NCBI GenBank assembly: GCA_965225895.1
Contig: CBDDBR010000011.1
Coordinates: 1,240,001-1,304,000 of the forward strand
Length of the DNA: 64,000 nt
Reading direction: 5' to 3'
Source of the DNA: Endobugula sp965225895
GTDB taxonomy: Bacteria; Pseudomonadota; Gammaproteobacteria; Pseudomonadales; Cellvibrionaceae
Part shown: in pieces, positions 34,161 through 43,642 of the stretch
How positions within the stretch are numbered: the first letter of the stretch is position 1
How the letters are laid out: each line of letters opens with the position of its first letter
The notes under the pieces: model-generated
Databases searched by the model: none
What the model was told of the DNA's origin: nothing
Seen by the model: only the letters and a program-made list of their open reading frames with translations
Made by a program: the position numbers and the translations under genes

Positions 34161-34550
34161 ATGATTTTTTCTCTTGCTATTTATGCGTCACCCTCTACTC
34201 AAGCCAGTGATAGCGCTTATCATTTTGCACGTACCTTGTTAGCACAAGGGCATACACTGTATCGCGTGTTCTTTTATCATGATGCGGTACATTTAAGCTC
34301 CAAACTAAATACGCCGCCACAAGATGAAAGCCACGTAACAGAACGCTGGCAAGCACTGGCAAGTGAACACTCGCTTGATTTAGTTGTGTGTATCGCCGCA
34401 GGATTACGCCGAGGCATTCTTAATGAGAAAGAAGCCGACCGCTATAACAAAAATCACCATAATCTTGCTGCTCCTTTTGAATTATCGGGCTTAGGCCAGT
34501 TAGTTGATGCGGCTGTACATTCTGACCGTTTAATGACATTTGGGCACTAA
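34161..34550 (+). CDS. tusD: sulfurtransferase TusD
   Basis: TusD is a subunit of the TusBCD complex that passes persulfide sulfur from TusA to TusE for 2-thiolation of tRNA wobble uridine (with MnmA). The 129-residue DsrE-fold protein has the active cysteine at about Cys77 in LVVCIAAGLRRGI and the C-terminal GLGQLVDAAVHSDRLMTFG. It is first of four closely packed genes tusDCBE (2-bp gap to tusC). Its start follows the yccA terminator hairpin closely and has only a C-rich leader, so initiation is unclear. Confidence 0.93.
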   Translation: MIFSLAIYASPSTQASDSAYHFARTLLAQGHTLYRVFFYHDAVHLSSKLNTPPQDESHVTERWQALASEHSLDLVVCIAAGLRRGILNEKEADRYNKNHHNLAAPFELSGLGQLVDAAVHSDRLMTFGH

Positions 34551-34552
34551 TC

Positions 34553-34912
34553 ATGAAAAAACAGCTGCTCTTCGCCCTTCGTCATGCCCCTTATGGCAAC
34601 TCGCTTGCTAAAGAGGCACTGGACGCTATATTAGCCACATCGGTCTATGATCAAGCCTTATCCATTGTTTTTATGGATGACGGCGTATTTCAACTACTTA
34701 ACAACCAGCAAGCCGATGTTATTGAAGCCAAAAACTTCATTAATATTTTAGCGGCACTACCACTGTATGATATTACGGATTTATTTGTTTGTGAGCAGTC
34801 GTTGATTTCTCGTGGTATTCAGCCCCATTCAATCCCTGATAATATTCAACGATTACATGCAGATGACATACAACGGTTATTTCACCAACAAGATCACATA
34901 TTGAGTTTCTAA
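34553..34912 (+). CDS. tusC: sulfur relay protein TusC
   Basis: This 119-residue DsrF/TusC protein starts KKQLLFALRHAPYGNSLAKEALDAIL with the typical R-x-x-P-Y-G-x-x-x-A-x-E motif and ALSIVFMDDGVFQLL. TusC is a structural subunit of the TusBCD hexamer and needs no catalytic cysteine. It starts 2 bp after tusD, and its stop overlaps the tusB start by one base, so translation is coupled. Confidence 0.92.
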   Translation: MKKQLLFALRHAPYGNSLAKEALDAILATSVYDQALSIVFMDDGVFQLLNNQQADVIEAKNFINILAALPLYDITDLFVCEQSLISRGIQPHSIPDNIQRLHADDIQRLFHQQDHILSF

Positions 34913-35217
34913 TGGCCGGTTCTATTTTACATACAGTCAACAAATCACCGTTTACACATACAACACTCAAACAATGTATTGATCGCTATACAACAGGAGA
35001 TGCCCTGCTCTTATTAGAAGATGGGGTATATGCGGCGCTAAATAGCCATACATATGTAACTGAGCTGGCAAGCGTTACCCCCTGCTACGCCATAGAAAAA
35101 GATATTATCGCGCGAGGCATACAACAAGAAGTATTGGCTGAACACATTACGTTAATTGATTACAAACAGTGGGTTGCCTTAGCCATAGAATATCCCTTAA
35201 GCCAAAGCTGGTATTAG
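34912..35217 (+). CDS. tusB: sulfur relay protein TusB
   Basis: This 101-residue DsrH/TusB protein shows ILHTVNKSPFTHTTLKQCI, ALLLLEDGVYAAL and the closing VALAIEYPLSQSWY, all typical. It forms the third subunit of TusBCD. The start overlaps the tusC stop (TAATG), and tusE starts one base after its stop. Confidence 0.92.
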   Translation: MAGSILHTVNKSPFTHTTLKQCIDRYTTGDALLLLEDGVYAALNSHTYVTELASVTPCYAIEKDIIARGIQQEVLAEHITLIDYKQWVALAIEYPLSQSWY

Positions 35218-35218
35218 C

Positions 35219-35551
35219 ATGTCTTTTGTTATTAATAACGAAACCATAGAGACAGACAAAGAAGGCTACTTAGAAAATATAAATGATTGGTCTGAATCTA
35301 TCGCAGAACATATTGCACAAGCAGAAGCGCTGATACTCACACAAGACCACTGGGATGTTATCCACTTATTACGGCAGTTTTACCATGAGTTTGAGCTATC
35401 CCCCGCTATGCGTCCATTGGTCAAATACGTGGGATTACACTTAGGAAAAGACAAGGGCAACAGTATTTATTTATTAACGTTATTTCCGCCTAGCCCTGCA
35501 AAGATTGCGAGTAAAATTGCGGGCCTACCTAGACCCGCCAACTGCTTATAA
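35219..35551 (+). CDS. tusE: TusE/DsrC-family sulfur carrier
   Basis: This 110-residue protein accepts sulfur from TusBCD and gives it to MnmA. It has the DsrC fold with a HWDVIHLLRQFYHEFELSPAMRPLVKY helix region and the C-terminal arm ending RPANCL, where the penultimate cysteine (Cys109) carries the persulfide. The second DsrC cysteine ten residues earlier is absent, which favours TusE over dissimilatory DsrC. It is last of the operon; fleQ is convergent 22 bp away. Confidence 0.93.
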   Translation: MSFVINNETIETDKEGYLENINDWSESIAEHIAQAEALILTQDHWDVIHLLRQFYHEFELSPAMRPLVKYVGLHLGKDKGNSIYLLTLFPPSPAKIASKIAGLPRPANCL

Positions 35552-35573
35552 ATGAGTAAAACGCATTATGATA

Positions 35574-37019
35574 TTAAGCGCGCTGCAAACCATATTTACG
35601 CATTTTTTCAACCAGGGTCGTTCGGCGAATCATTAAGCGTTCTGCTGCTCTCGCCACAACACCACCGCTATCGTCTAACGCTTGCTGAATTAAATCTTGC
35701 TCTAAGCCTGTAAGATATTCTTTTAAATCAATACCCGCTTCAGGCAACAGTGCGGTGGCATTCATATTCACTACCGATGGAGTATTTACTTGCTCTTCAG
35801 GAATAACAATCTCTTCATCGGTTGCATCGACATGTCGATACTTTACAGGTAAATCATTCACGCCAATAACGCCATACGGATGCATAATTGCCATACGCTC
35901 AACCAAATTAGCCAGCTCACGTACATTGCCCGCCCAAGGATGTTGGCATAAAGACATTATAGAGGTGGAATTAAAGCGTACAGAACCCCGCTTTTCATTT
36001 TCTAAACGTGCTAATAATTCGTTCAACAATACAGGAATATCTTCTCGACGCTCATTAAGTGATGGCATTTCGATCGGAAAAACATTCAAACGATAAAACA
36101 AGTCTTCACGAAAAGTACCCGCTTCAATCATATCTTCAAGGTTACGATGGGTAGCGGCAATAATGCGCACATTGGTTTGTTGTGATTTATTACCCCCAAC
36201 TCGCTCGAAACACTTTTCTTGCAATACACGTAATATTTTCACCTGCATAGCGAGTGGCATATCCCCAATTTCATCAAGAAATAAAGTACCGCCCTCTGCC
36301 ATTTCAAAGCGCCCTGCGCGAGCATTAATTGCCCCAGTAAACGCACCTTTTTCATGGCCAAACAATTCGCTTTCTAATAATTCGGCAGGGATTGCACCAC
36401 AGTTAACAGGAACAAACGGCTTATCACTACGAGACGAGTGATAGTGTAAATTACGCGCAACCACTTCTTTGCCTGTACCCGACTCGCCTGTGACCAACAC
36501 CGTCACATCTTTGTCCGTTACCTGTGACATCATCTCACGTACTTGCTGAATACTGCGACTATTGCCAACGAGACTACGAAATAAATGCGGAGGACGACGT
36601 GTTGATTGACGTTTACTCATTTGCTTGGCTTCACGAAAACATTGTGCGCGGTGCAAGGTATCAATTAATTTATTATAGGTGGGTGGCGTGTCCAATGTTG
36701 CAATAAGCTGCTGCTGGATAGAGGTGCTTAGCGATGATTTATCAATCTCTACCTCTTCAGGGGTACCCAGTAGAACAATCGCCACCGAATCATTCCATTT
36801 ATGAATATCTTGTATTCTTGATTCTAACGAGTGCTGACGACGGCAATAACCCACAATAACAGCGATGAACTCTTCATCTTCACATAGCGATACTTTTTCT
36901 TTCCACTCAAAGTCGCCAGAAATGATTGTGGATTCACCTAAAAATTCTAAAATAGTGTTAAGGCTTTGGCGGCGCTCTTCATTATCATCAATAACGACAA
37001 TCTTACTCTGTTTCCACAT
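35574..37019 (-). CDS. fleQ: sigma-54-dependent regulator FleQ
   Basis: FleQ is the master activator of flagellar genes with RpoN and, in Pseudomonas, a c-di-GMP-responsive repressor or activator of matrix genes. The 481-residue protein has a REC-like N-domain (MWKQSKIVVIDDNEERR) lacking the phospho-acceptor Asp, an AAA+ domain with Walker A GESGTGKE and the GAFTGA loop, and a C-terminal Fis-type HTH (GGVVARAAERLMIRRTTLVEKMRKYGL). AGGAAT precedes the ATG at 37019; the upstream extension is unlikely. It is unusual in lacking fleS/fleR or fli genes next to it. Confidence 0.92.
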   Translation of the reverse strand: MWKQSKIVVIDDNEERRQSLNTILEFLGESTIISGDFEWKEKVSLCEDEEFIAVIVGYCRRQHSLESRIQDIHKWNDSVAIVLLGTPEEVEIDKSSLSTSIQQQLIATLDTPPTYNKLIDTLHRAQCFREAKQMSKRQSTRRPPHLFRSLVGNSRSIQQVREMMSQVTDKDVTVLVTGESGTGKEVVARNLHYHSSRSDKPFVPVNCGAIPAELLESELFGHEKGAFTGAINARAGRFEMAEGGTLFLDEIGDMPLAMQVKILRVLQEKCFERVGGNKSQQTNVRIIAATHRNLEDMIEAGTFREDLFYRLNVFPIEMPSLNERREDIPVLLNELLARLENEKRGSVRFNSTSIMSLCQHPWAGNVRELANLVERMAIMHPYGVIGVNDLPVKYRHVDATDEEIVIPEEQVNTPSVVNMNATALLPEAGIDLKEYLTGLEQDLIQQALDDSGGVVARAAERLMIRRTTLVEKMRKYGLQRA

Positions 37020-37199
37020 TTCATTATTCCTACTGCTATAACTACTGGAATTCACATTGTCGACGTAAGCAAGGTAACGACAACAATGTGACTAAACTAT
37101 CTATAGGAATAGACAAGAAATACAGAAAGGTCAAATTAATGACAGATAATTTTTATAATAATATCGTATACAACAGACAATATGTGACAAAAAACTGAC

Positions 37200-37841
37200 T
37201 TAAGAACAGGCGCCATAGTCAACGCCCAAGCCACCTAGGCCGCAATAACCGTTAGGGTTTTTAGCTAAATATTGCTGATGATATTCTTCAGCAAAATAAA
37301 ATGCAGTTGCAGGCACTATTTCTGTGGTGATGCTTACATCGCTTCCTTGTGCAGCAATCGCTGCTTGATATTGCTGCTTAGATGCATCGGCATATTGCTT
37401 TTGTTCATCGCTATAATAATAAATACCCGAACGATATTGTGTACCACGGTCATTACCCTGACGCATACCTTGGGTCGGATTATGTGCCTCCCAAAAGATT
37501 TTTAATAATTGCTCGGTTGTCACCTCACTTGGGCGATACACGATTAACACCACCTCATTATGACCTGTCATACCGCTACATACTTCGTCGTAATGAGGAT
37601 TAGGAGTAATACCCGCGCTATATCCTACCGCCGTTGCCACTACGCCTTCTACTGCCCAAAAACGCTTTTCTGCACCCCAAAAACACCCCAAGCCTACGAC
37701 AAGCTGTTCTGTATCTTTGGGATAAGGCGGCAGCATACTCGTACCCAGTACATAATGTTTACCCGATATTTGTAACGGCTCGTTTCGCCCCTCTAATGCA
37801 GTCTCTGCGGTGGGTAATTGATCTTTCTTAAATGTAAACAT
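37200..37841 (-). CDS. msrA: peptide-methionine (S)-S-oxide reductase MsrA
   Basis: MsrA repairs oxidised methionine (S form) with thioredoxin. The 213-residue protein has the active site GLGCFWGAEKRFW with Cys53, the substrate-binding HNEVVLIVY and TQYRSGIYY segments, and two C-terminal resolving cysteines in NPNGYCGLGGLGVDYGACS, matching the E. coli-like three-cysteine type. It is transcribed alone between fleQ and a methyltransferase gene. Confidence 0.95.
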   Translation of the reverse strand: MFTFKKDQLPTAETALEGRNEPLQISGKHYVLGTSMLPPYPKDTEQLVVGLGCFWGAEKRFWAVEGVVATAVGYSAGITPNPHYDEVCSGMTGHNEVVLIVYRPSEVTTEQLLKIFWEAHNPTQGMRQGNDRGTQYRSGIYYYSDEQKQYADASKQQYQAAIAAQGSDVSITTEIVPATAFYFAEEYHQQYLAKNPNGYCGLGGLGVDYGACS

Positions 37842-37919
37842 GATACATACCTATTATTTATGACTACGTTATTGCTATCACAGCGTCAATTTCACTTCTC
37901 TTTTTCATGCTTCGTCATA

Positions 37920-38573
37920 TTACCCAATATCTAAAACTAAGCCTGAGATATTATAAGGATGAGGCACCGACCAATTTTCGTACAAGGCATCAAATGTATC
38001 AACACACTGTTCGGCCATATCTCGAAACGGTTGTCGTCCAGGGTCAGTCATTACCACACGCTGAACACCTGCTTGATAACAGCGATGTATAAGTGCAACT
38101 AATGGCTGAGTCATTTCGTCCCAAAAACAAATATCAGAGGCAATAACCACATCAAACTCCGCAAGCATGGCTTCGCTAATGTCTTCATAACGTAGTGCAA
38201 GCGTCTCTACACTAACATTGTTTAATGCTGCGTGATATTGCATATAGGGGAACACACTCGCATCAGCGTCCAAGCCTGTCACTACCGCCTGATAGTGTTT
38301 TGCACAATACACACCGCTGATACCCCAACCACAACCCACTTCTAAAATACGCGCGCCTAACGGTAATGGATTTTCTTGTAAGTAATCAATCATTAAGCTC
38401 GTAGACATCCAAAACTTATTACCATGAATACTTGCATCACCTGATGTTCTTTTTAATTTACGAATATCTTTATGACTGTTTTTACGGACTATAATTCCAA
38501 ATACATCTCGTGTATGAGCGTCAACATTCATCTTTTCTTCTATCTCTACGTCATCATTCATCATATTTTTCAC
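37920..38573 (-). CDS. class I SAM-dependent methyltransferase, METTL-like
   Basis: This protein of about 217 residues has a Rossmann methyltransferase core: motif I ILEVGCGWGISGVYCAK, an acidic loop VTGLDADASVF, and the motif IV-like DVVIASDICFWDEM. Such an S-D-x-x-(F/Y)-W/x segment recalls the METTL21/protein-lysine methyltransferase group, but no substrate can be named. The GTG start at 38573 is uncertain; ATG codons lie 3 and 4 codons further in (MMNDDVEIEEKMNVD). No ribosome site is clear. It is adjacent to msrA on the same strand (78 bp). Confidence 0.65.
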   Translation of the reverse strand: MKNMMNDDVEIEEKMNVDAHTRDVFGIIVRKNSHKDIRKLKRTSGDASIHGNKFWMSTSLMIDYLQENPLPLGARILEVGCGWGISGVYCAKHYQAVVTGLDADASVFPYMQYHAALNNVSVETLALRYEDISEAMLAEFDVVIASDICFWDEMTQPLVALIHRCYQAGVQRVVMTDPGRQPFRDMAEQCVDTFDALYENWSVPHPYNISGLVLDIG

Positions 38574-38791
38574 TGCAGTACTTATTTCTAGTGCTTGTTT
38601 TTTTAGTACTTACACTTATACAAGACTGTCACATTATTGAATGTGCTATCAACACTACCATAAATCAATGGCGTTCATGTGCATATGGCATTACAATTTA
38701 TTATCATCTCTAGCGCCTTGTTACACCATATGATGGAGTAACAGAACCTTAATGCTACGAGCGACTTACAGACTCTTATGTGACACTGACC

Positions 38792-39265
38792 ATGCTTCAA
38801 ATTTTTGTTATTGTACTTACGATTATCGCTATAAAAAAGATTCGCCAACAGCCGCCTGAAAAACGCTCAGGCCTCATCATGCGATATACACTCTATGGCC
38901 TTGCTATCATTGCGATTGGTTTAGTCATCACTGGTCGCTTACATTGGATTGCCGCCGCAGTGACAGCTCTATTGCCTGTCGTGCAACGTGCACTTCCCTT
39001 TGCTATTCGCCTATTTCCTTTTTTACAAAAAGCACACGCCAACGCAAAAACAAAAGCCCCTGTTGAAGACGTGGTTAATATGGATATTGCTGAAGCACTG
39101 CAAATTTTAGGTGTAGAAAGTCATGCGAGTGAAGAGGATATTATTCAGCGCCACCGCCAACTGATTCAAAAAAATCATCCTGATCGTGGCGGCAGCGATT
39201 ATTTAGCTGCGCAAATTAACAAAGCAAAAGATGTATTATTAGCGCAATTAAATAAACCCCAATAA
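38792..39265 (+). CDS. membrane-anchored J-domain protein
   Basis: This protein of about 157 residues has two N-terminal membrane helices (LQIFVIVLTIIAIKKI and YTLYGLAIIAIGLVITG), a third hydrophobic stretch, and a C-terminal J-domain with the HPD motif (KNHPDRGGSDYLAAQINKAKDVLL) that stimulates DnaK. The arrangement resembles mitochondrial Pam18/TIM14 and bacterial DjlA-like small proteins. The start is uncertain: the ATG at 38792 or a GTG four codons earlier. It probably recruits DnaK to the inner membrane; the client is unknown. Confidence 0.78.
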   Translation: MLQIFVIVLTIIAIKKIRQQPPEKRSGLIMRYTLYGLAIIAIGLVITGRLHWIAAAVTALLPVVQRALPFAIRLFPFLQKAHANAKTKAPVEDVVNMDIAEALQILGVESHASEEDIIQRHRQLIQKNHPDRGGSDYLAAQINKAKDVLLAQLNKPQ

Positions 39266-39336
39266 TCATTAGCACTTAACATTTCACGATATGTGGATAA
39301 AAAAAACACCTCACCAAAACTACAAAGGGCACGTGC

Positions 39337-39624
39337 GTGAGTACCCAAAATGACCTATCCATATCATGGTGTGTGTATATTTTATATTCCAGTGACCACA
39401 AGCTTTACACGGGTATTACAAACAACATGCCTGCAAGATGGCATCAGCACTGCAATAAAACAGGCGCTAAATTTTTTCGTGGCCGTCGACCTATCGCGTT
39501 ATGCTATCAAGAGCCTAATCATTCTCGCAGTAGCGCGAGCAAACGTGAATACGCCTTAAAGCAGTTAAGCCGCCAAGAAAAACAACAACTGATTATTCAA
39601 CATTACGGGCCTCACTTGCCGTAA
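39337..39624 (+). CDS. GIY-YIG nuclease family protein (YhbQ type)
   Basis: This 95-residue protein is a lone GIY-YIG domain: CVYILYSSDHKLYTGITNNMPARWHQH contains the YIL...YTG pair and the catalytic Arg, followed by GAKFFRGRRPIALCYQE and the ERxxA-like KREYALKQLSRQEK glutamate helix. YhbQ-type proteins are small nucleases of unclear role in DNA repair. The GTG start has AAAGG upstream. Its 3' end overlaps the convergent DUF599 gene by 32 bp. Confidence 0.85.
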   Translation: MSTQNDLSISWCVYILYSSDHKLYTGITNNMPARWHQHCNKTGAKFFRGRRPIALCYQEPNHSRSSASKREYALKQLSRQEKQQLIIQHYGPHLP

Positions 39625-40393
39625 TATTCACCGACGTTTTCGTGATAGGTTCCTTAATAATAGACACCTCGGTTATCGCCTCTGACTCTAAAAATTGCAC
39701 GTATTCTTTTAACACTTTATACGGTCGCGATGTGAATTCACGCAAATATAAAACCAACACGACCAACGTAGTCGACAATATAAACAGCCACGGTGAAATA
39801 AACCACGGCAAAATAGACAACGAAAAATAATAAGCGCGTAGGCCATAATTATAAGCATGACCTGCCATATCAATCACTTTGGCACTGGTATAAATATATT
39901 TTTTCTTTAAGGCTAAATGATTATTCGCTGCTGTAACTGTAGGCGCAGAACCAATCATTACCGATGCAAAACCATATTGTCGCATTGACCATGTCAATGC
40001 AAAAAAAGCATACACATAAATTAAAATCAGACACAATAATTTAACATGAACCCAAAAAACGGAGGCTTCTTTCACGGTATAAAAAGGCAATGACTGTAGA
40101 ATACTATCAATACTATCCGCAATACCTAAAGCTGTTAATAGACCTGCTAATATCAGAATGCTGGTAGACGCCAAAAAAGACGTATTACGCTCCAAATTGG
40201 CCACTAATGCCGCATCAGTAATTCTTGTTTCTCGCTCTAAGATTTGCTCCATCCAATTTCTACGTTGGCGATTCAATACAGAAGAAAGATTCACACCTTG
40301 TTTTGCTTTATACTTTGCAAACGATGCATAACCCAACCACGCAAAGCAAAACCAAGTAATAGCCACTATATTAAGTATTGAATATTCTGACAT
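39593..40393 (-). CDS. DUF599 family membrane protein
   Basis: This 266-residue protein of the DUF599 family has about four to five membrane helices (residues 5-25, 72-92, 112-135, 188-222). It carries the family segments RRNWMEQILERETRITDAALVANLERNTSFLASTSILILAGL and YNYGLRAYYFSLSILPWFISPWLFI. Function is unknown. The ATG has GAGG upstream. The C-terminal 40 residues, rich in Ile/Thr/Ser, are longer than the core and overlap the end of the GIY-YIG gene. Confidence 0.82.
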   Translation of the reverse strand: MSEYSILNIVAITWFCFAWLGYASFAKYKAKQGVNLSSVLNRQRRNWMEQILERETRITDAALVANLERNTSFLASTSILILAGLLTALGIADSIDSILQSLPFYTVKEASVFWVHVKLLCLILIYVYAFFALTWSMRQYGFASVMIGSAPTVTAANNHLALKKKYIYTSAKVIDMAGHAYNYGLRAYYFSLSILPWFISPWLFILSTTLVVLVLYLREFTSRPYKVLKEYVQFLESEAITEVSIIKEPITKTSVNITASEARNVE

Positions 40394-40535
40394 GTATGCC
40401 TCAAATGCTAAGTGTGTGCGAATATAAAACGATCATGACATGTGATTATAAACTGAAAATAATTGTATTTAGCGATAAAATACCAAATAAACCTGTATTA
40501 TCAAATAATCGATTAAGCGACCAAGAGAGTAAGTA

Positions 40536-43472
40536 ATGCCTCATACTACCCACCCTAGCTTTGAGTGGCTACGCAGCAAAACCATAGAATCTTTAAATAT
40601 CACCATCAGTGAATACCAACATCGAAAAACAGGTGCCCAGCATATTCATATTAGTGCTGATAACAGTGAAAACATCTTCTTAGTCGCATTAAGAACAGTA
40701 CCTGAAGATTCTACGGGGGTGGCACATATATTGGAACATACCGCCCTTTGCGGTAGTGAGCGTTACCCTGTACGCGACCCTTTCTTTATGATGATTCGTC
40801 GTTCACTCAACACCTTTATGAATGCTATGACCAGCTCTGACTGGACAGCATATCCCTTTGCCAGCCAAAACAAGAAAGATTTTGATAATCTACTCGGTGT
40901 ATATCTTGATGCGGTTTTCTTTTCTCGCCTAGACCCTCTCGATTTTGCCCAAGAAGGCCATCGTCTCGATTTTAGTGAAGCAGGTAATAGCGATAGCCCT
41001 CTTGTTTACAAAGGCGTGGTATATAACGAAATGAAAGGCGCCATGAGCTCCATTACAACGCAGCTTTGGCAGCAGCTTAATAAACATATGTTTCCTACCA
41101 GCACTTATCATCATAATAGCGGTGGCGAACCCAAAGATATCCCTAAACTCAGTTACGACGAACTCAAACAGTTCTATCAAACCCATTATCACCCCAGTAA
41201 TGCCACTTTTATGACCTTTGGTGACATTAGTGCCGTAGAGCATCAAGAAAAGTTTGAAAGCCTCGCGCTACACCGTTTTGACAAACTGGATGACATCATT
41301 GAAGTGCACCCAGAAAAACGCTTTAAGGCACCTATTCGCGTTGAAGAAAGCTATGCTTATACACATGCCGAAGGGGATGATGCCAATAAACAATCACATA
41401 TTGTCATGGGCTGGTTACTCGATAAAAGTATTGATCTCAAGCGTAACTTAGAAGTTCATTTATTATACAGCTTACTCTATGACAACAGCGCATCACCGAT
41501 GCAGCACTTCCTTGAAACATCAGATTTAGGCACATCGCCATCGCCTTTATGCGGCACGGATGATTCACAATATGAAATGCTCTTTATATGTGGCCTAGAA
41601 GGCTGCGCTGCTGATAGTGCTCCTGCCTTAGAAGCCAATGTGGAACAGCTACTGAATGAGTTAGTCACCAATGGTCTACCTCAAGAACAAATTGAAGCCT
41701 CGCTGCACCAATTAGAACTCCAACAAAGAGAGATTGGTGGTGACGGCTATCCTTATGGTTTACAGCTCATTATGAGCGCGCTATCACCTGCAACCCACCG
41801 CGGTGATACCTTAAGCTTTATGGATCTAGAATCTGCATTACAAGCACTACGCGAAGACATTAAAGATCGACAATACATTCCTCAACTCATTCAGCGTTTA
41901 CTTGTCGATAACCCCCATCGTGTCACCTTAACGTTACGTCCAGATCAGCAACTACAAGAAACTCAACGCTTAGCAGAAGAAGCCGAATTAGCTGCCATAA
42001 AGGCAACATTAAGCGAAGATGACAAACATGAGATTATTCAACTTGCCGCGGCACTCGACCAACGTCAGCAACAAGAAGAAGACATGGATATTTTGCCTAA
42101 GGTAGGCCTAAGTGATATTCCAGCCGCGACACCATCGCCTCAAGGAACACAGCAAGCAATTGCGTCAAATCACCACACACTCACCCACTACTCTGCTGGC
42201 ACCAACGGCTTAAGCTATCAACAAGTCATTTGCCCACTACCAGATCTAAGCCACGAAGAGCTTATCGCACTTCCCTATTACAATTTATGCCTAACAGAAA
42301 TGGGGCTAGGCGATCAAAGTTATTTACAAGTACAACAACGACAAGCCGAAGTTGTGGGAAATATTAACTCTTATTACAGCTTACGCAATCACACCGACGA
42401 TGCGGAAAAATATTACGCCTATGTAGTATTATCTGCAAAAGCATTAAGCAATAACCAAGAAGCCATGAGCCAGCTCATGTGCGATACCCTAATGAACATT
42501 CAGTTTGATGATGGGGATAGAATAAAAGAATTAATATCACAGGCTAAATCTAACCGCGAACAAAGCATTACCGCCAATGGTCATAGTTATGCTATGCAAG
42601 CCGCAGCAGCGAATTTGAATACGGTAAGTACAGCCGTACAAAAGCTCATGGGTTTAGAAAGCATCAAAGATATGAAGCATTTTCACCATGAAGCACAAAA
42701 CAACGATTCTAAAGCACTCATCAAAACCTTAAAAGCTATACACCAAAAAGTATTACAAACAAAAAAAGAATTACTATTAATTTCTGAAGCGCAAGGCATT
42801 GAACAACAACTGCCTGTTATTGAACGAGTGTGTGCGCCGCTGTTATCTGAGAATACAACTAGCGCATCGCTAACTTTAGCCCCAGCCAATAAAGAAAAAA
42901 TTCAACAAGCGTGGATTACAAATTCACAAGTTCACTTTTGCTCAAAAGTCTATCCAACCGTTACTATGAATCACCCAGATGCTCCTGCACTCTCTGTATT
43001 AGGTGGCGTATTACGTAATGGGTTTTTGCACCGTACTATACGTGAACAAGGCGGTGCTTACGGAGGCGGCGCAAGCCAAGACAGTAATTCTGCGAGCTTC
43101 CGTTTTTATTCATATCGTGATCCACGTATGGCAGAAACACTGAATGACTTTGACCGTTCGATTGAATGGCTATTAGAAAAAAATATTACCGACTTGCAGA
43201 TTGAAGAATCTATATTAAGTGTTATAGGCTCCATGGATAAACCAGGCTCACCTGCAGGCGAAGCCAAGCAAGCCTTTCATGCAGGCCTAGCAGGTAGAAG
43301 TGACGAATACCGTAATCTATTCCGTGAACGTATTATTAATGTCACTGCTGAAGATTTATACCGTGTTACCGAGCAATATTTGCAAGCTGATAAAGCCAAC
43401 ACTGCTGTTGTAACAGGTAATCATGGTAAAGACGAAGCCGAGAGCCTAGGCTTAGAGATTGTTCACCTGTAG
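40536..43472 (+). CDS. M16C zinc metallopeptidase, PreP/falcilysin type
   Basis: This 978-residue inverzincin degrades peptides inside a closed two-half chamber; the organelle relative PreP removes presequences. The inverted zinc motif HxxEH is HILEH at residues 64-68 near the N-terminus, followed by ALCGSERYPVRDPFFMMIRRSLNTFMNAMT and YKGVVYNEMKGAMSS with the third zinc glutamate. The C-terminal half has the GGAYGGGASQDS loop. No signal peptide is present, so it is probably cytoplasmic. It is a single gene, full length for the family. Confidence 0.92.
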   Translation: MPHTTHPSFEWLRSKTIESLNITISEYQHRKTGAQHIHISADNSENIFLVALRTVPEDSTGVAHILEHTALCGSERYPVRDPFFMMIRRSLNTFMNAMTSSDWTAYPFASQNKKDFDNLLGVYLDAVFFSRLDPLDFAQEGHRLDFSEAGNSDSPLVYKGVVYNEMKGAMSSITTQLWQQLNKHMFPTSTYHHNSGGEPKDIPKLSYDELKQFYQTHYHPSNATFMTFGDISAVEHQEKFESLALHRFDKLDDIIEVHPEKRFKAPIRVEESYAYTHAEGDDANKQSHIVMGWLLDKSIDLKRNLEVHLLYSLLYDNSASPMQHFLETSDLGTSPSPLCGTDDSQYEMLFICGLEGCAADSAPALEANVEQLLNELVTNGLPQEQIEASLHQLELQQREIGGDGYPYGLQLIMSALSPATHRGDTLSFMDLESALQALREDIKDRQYIPQLIQRLLVDNPHRVTLTLRPDQQLQETQRLAEEAELAAIKATLSEDDKHEIIQLAAALDQRQQQEEDMDILPKVGLSDIPAATPSPQGTQQAIASNHHTLTHYSAGTNGLSYQQVICPLPDLSHEELIALPYYNLCLTEMGLGDQSYLQVQQRQAEVVGNINSYYSLRNHTDDAEKYYAYVVLSAKALSNNQEAMSQLMCDTLMNIQFDDGDRIKELISQAKSNREQSITANGHSYAMQAAAANLNTVSTAVQKLMGLESIKDMKHFHHEAQNNDSKALIKTLKAIHQKVLQTKKELLLISEAQGIEQQLPVIERVCAPLLSENTTSASLTLAPANKEKIQQAWITNSQVHFCSKVYPTVTMNHPDAPALSVLGGVLRNGFLHRTIREQGGAYGGGASQDSNSASFRFYSYRDPRMAETLNDFDRSIEWLLEKNITDLQIEESILSVIGSMDKPGSPAGEAKQAFHAGLAGRSDEYRNLFRERIINVTAEDLYRVTEQYLQADKANTAVVTGNHGKDEAESLGLEIVHL

Positions 43473-43531
43473 TTTTTCACCTACAGTTGTTCATCTCTCG
43501 TAGGTCACACCTCATTACTCACGTCCCTTAT

Positions 43532-43606
43532 AGGGCTAAGGATCTGAGGGCTAGGAATCTGAGGATTAGGGATTCGAAGGGTAGAATTCTTAGAGTTAGT
43601 TATCAC
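43532..43606. repeat. five degenerate 15-nt tandem units
   Basis: The units AGGGCTAAGGATCTG, AGGGCTAGGAATCTG, AGGATTAGGGATTCG, AAGGGTAGAATTCTT and AGAGTTAGTTATCAC follow without gaps between the M16C gene and the histidine kinase gene. The first two differ at only two positions and the rest decay. Confidence 0.7.
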
Positions 43607-43642
43607 TCATCGCCCGCACAATGGGGATGAGTGAGCAAGCCT

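Noticed and set aside
43532..43606. Possible CRISPR-like array
   Set aside because: Units are contiguous 15-mers without spacers and they degenerate; there are no cas genes in the window.
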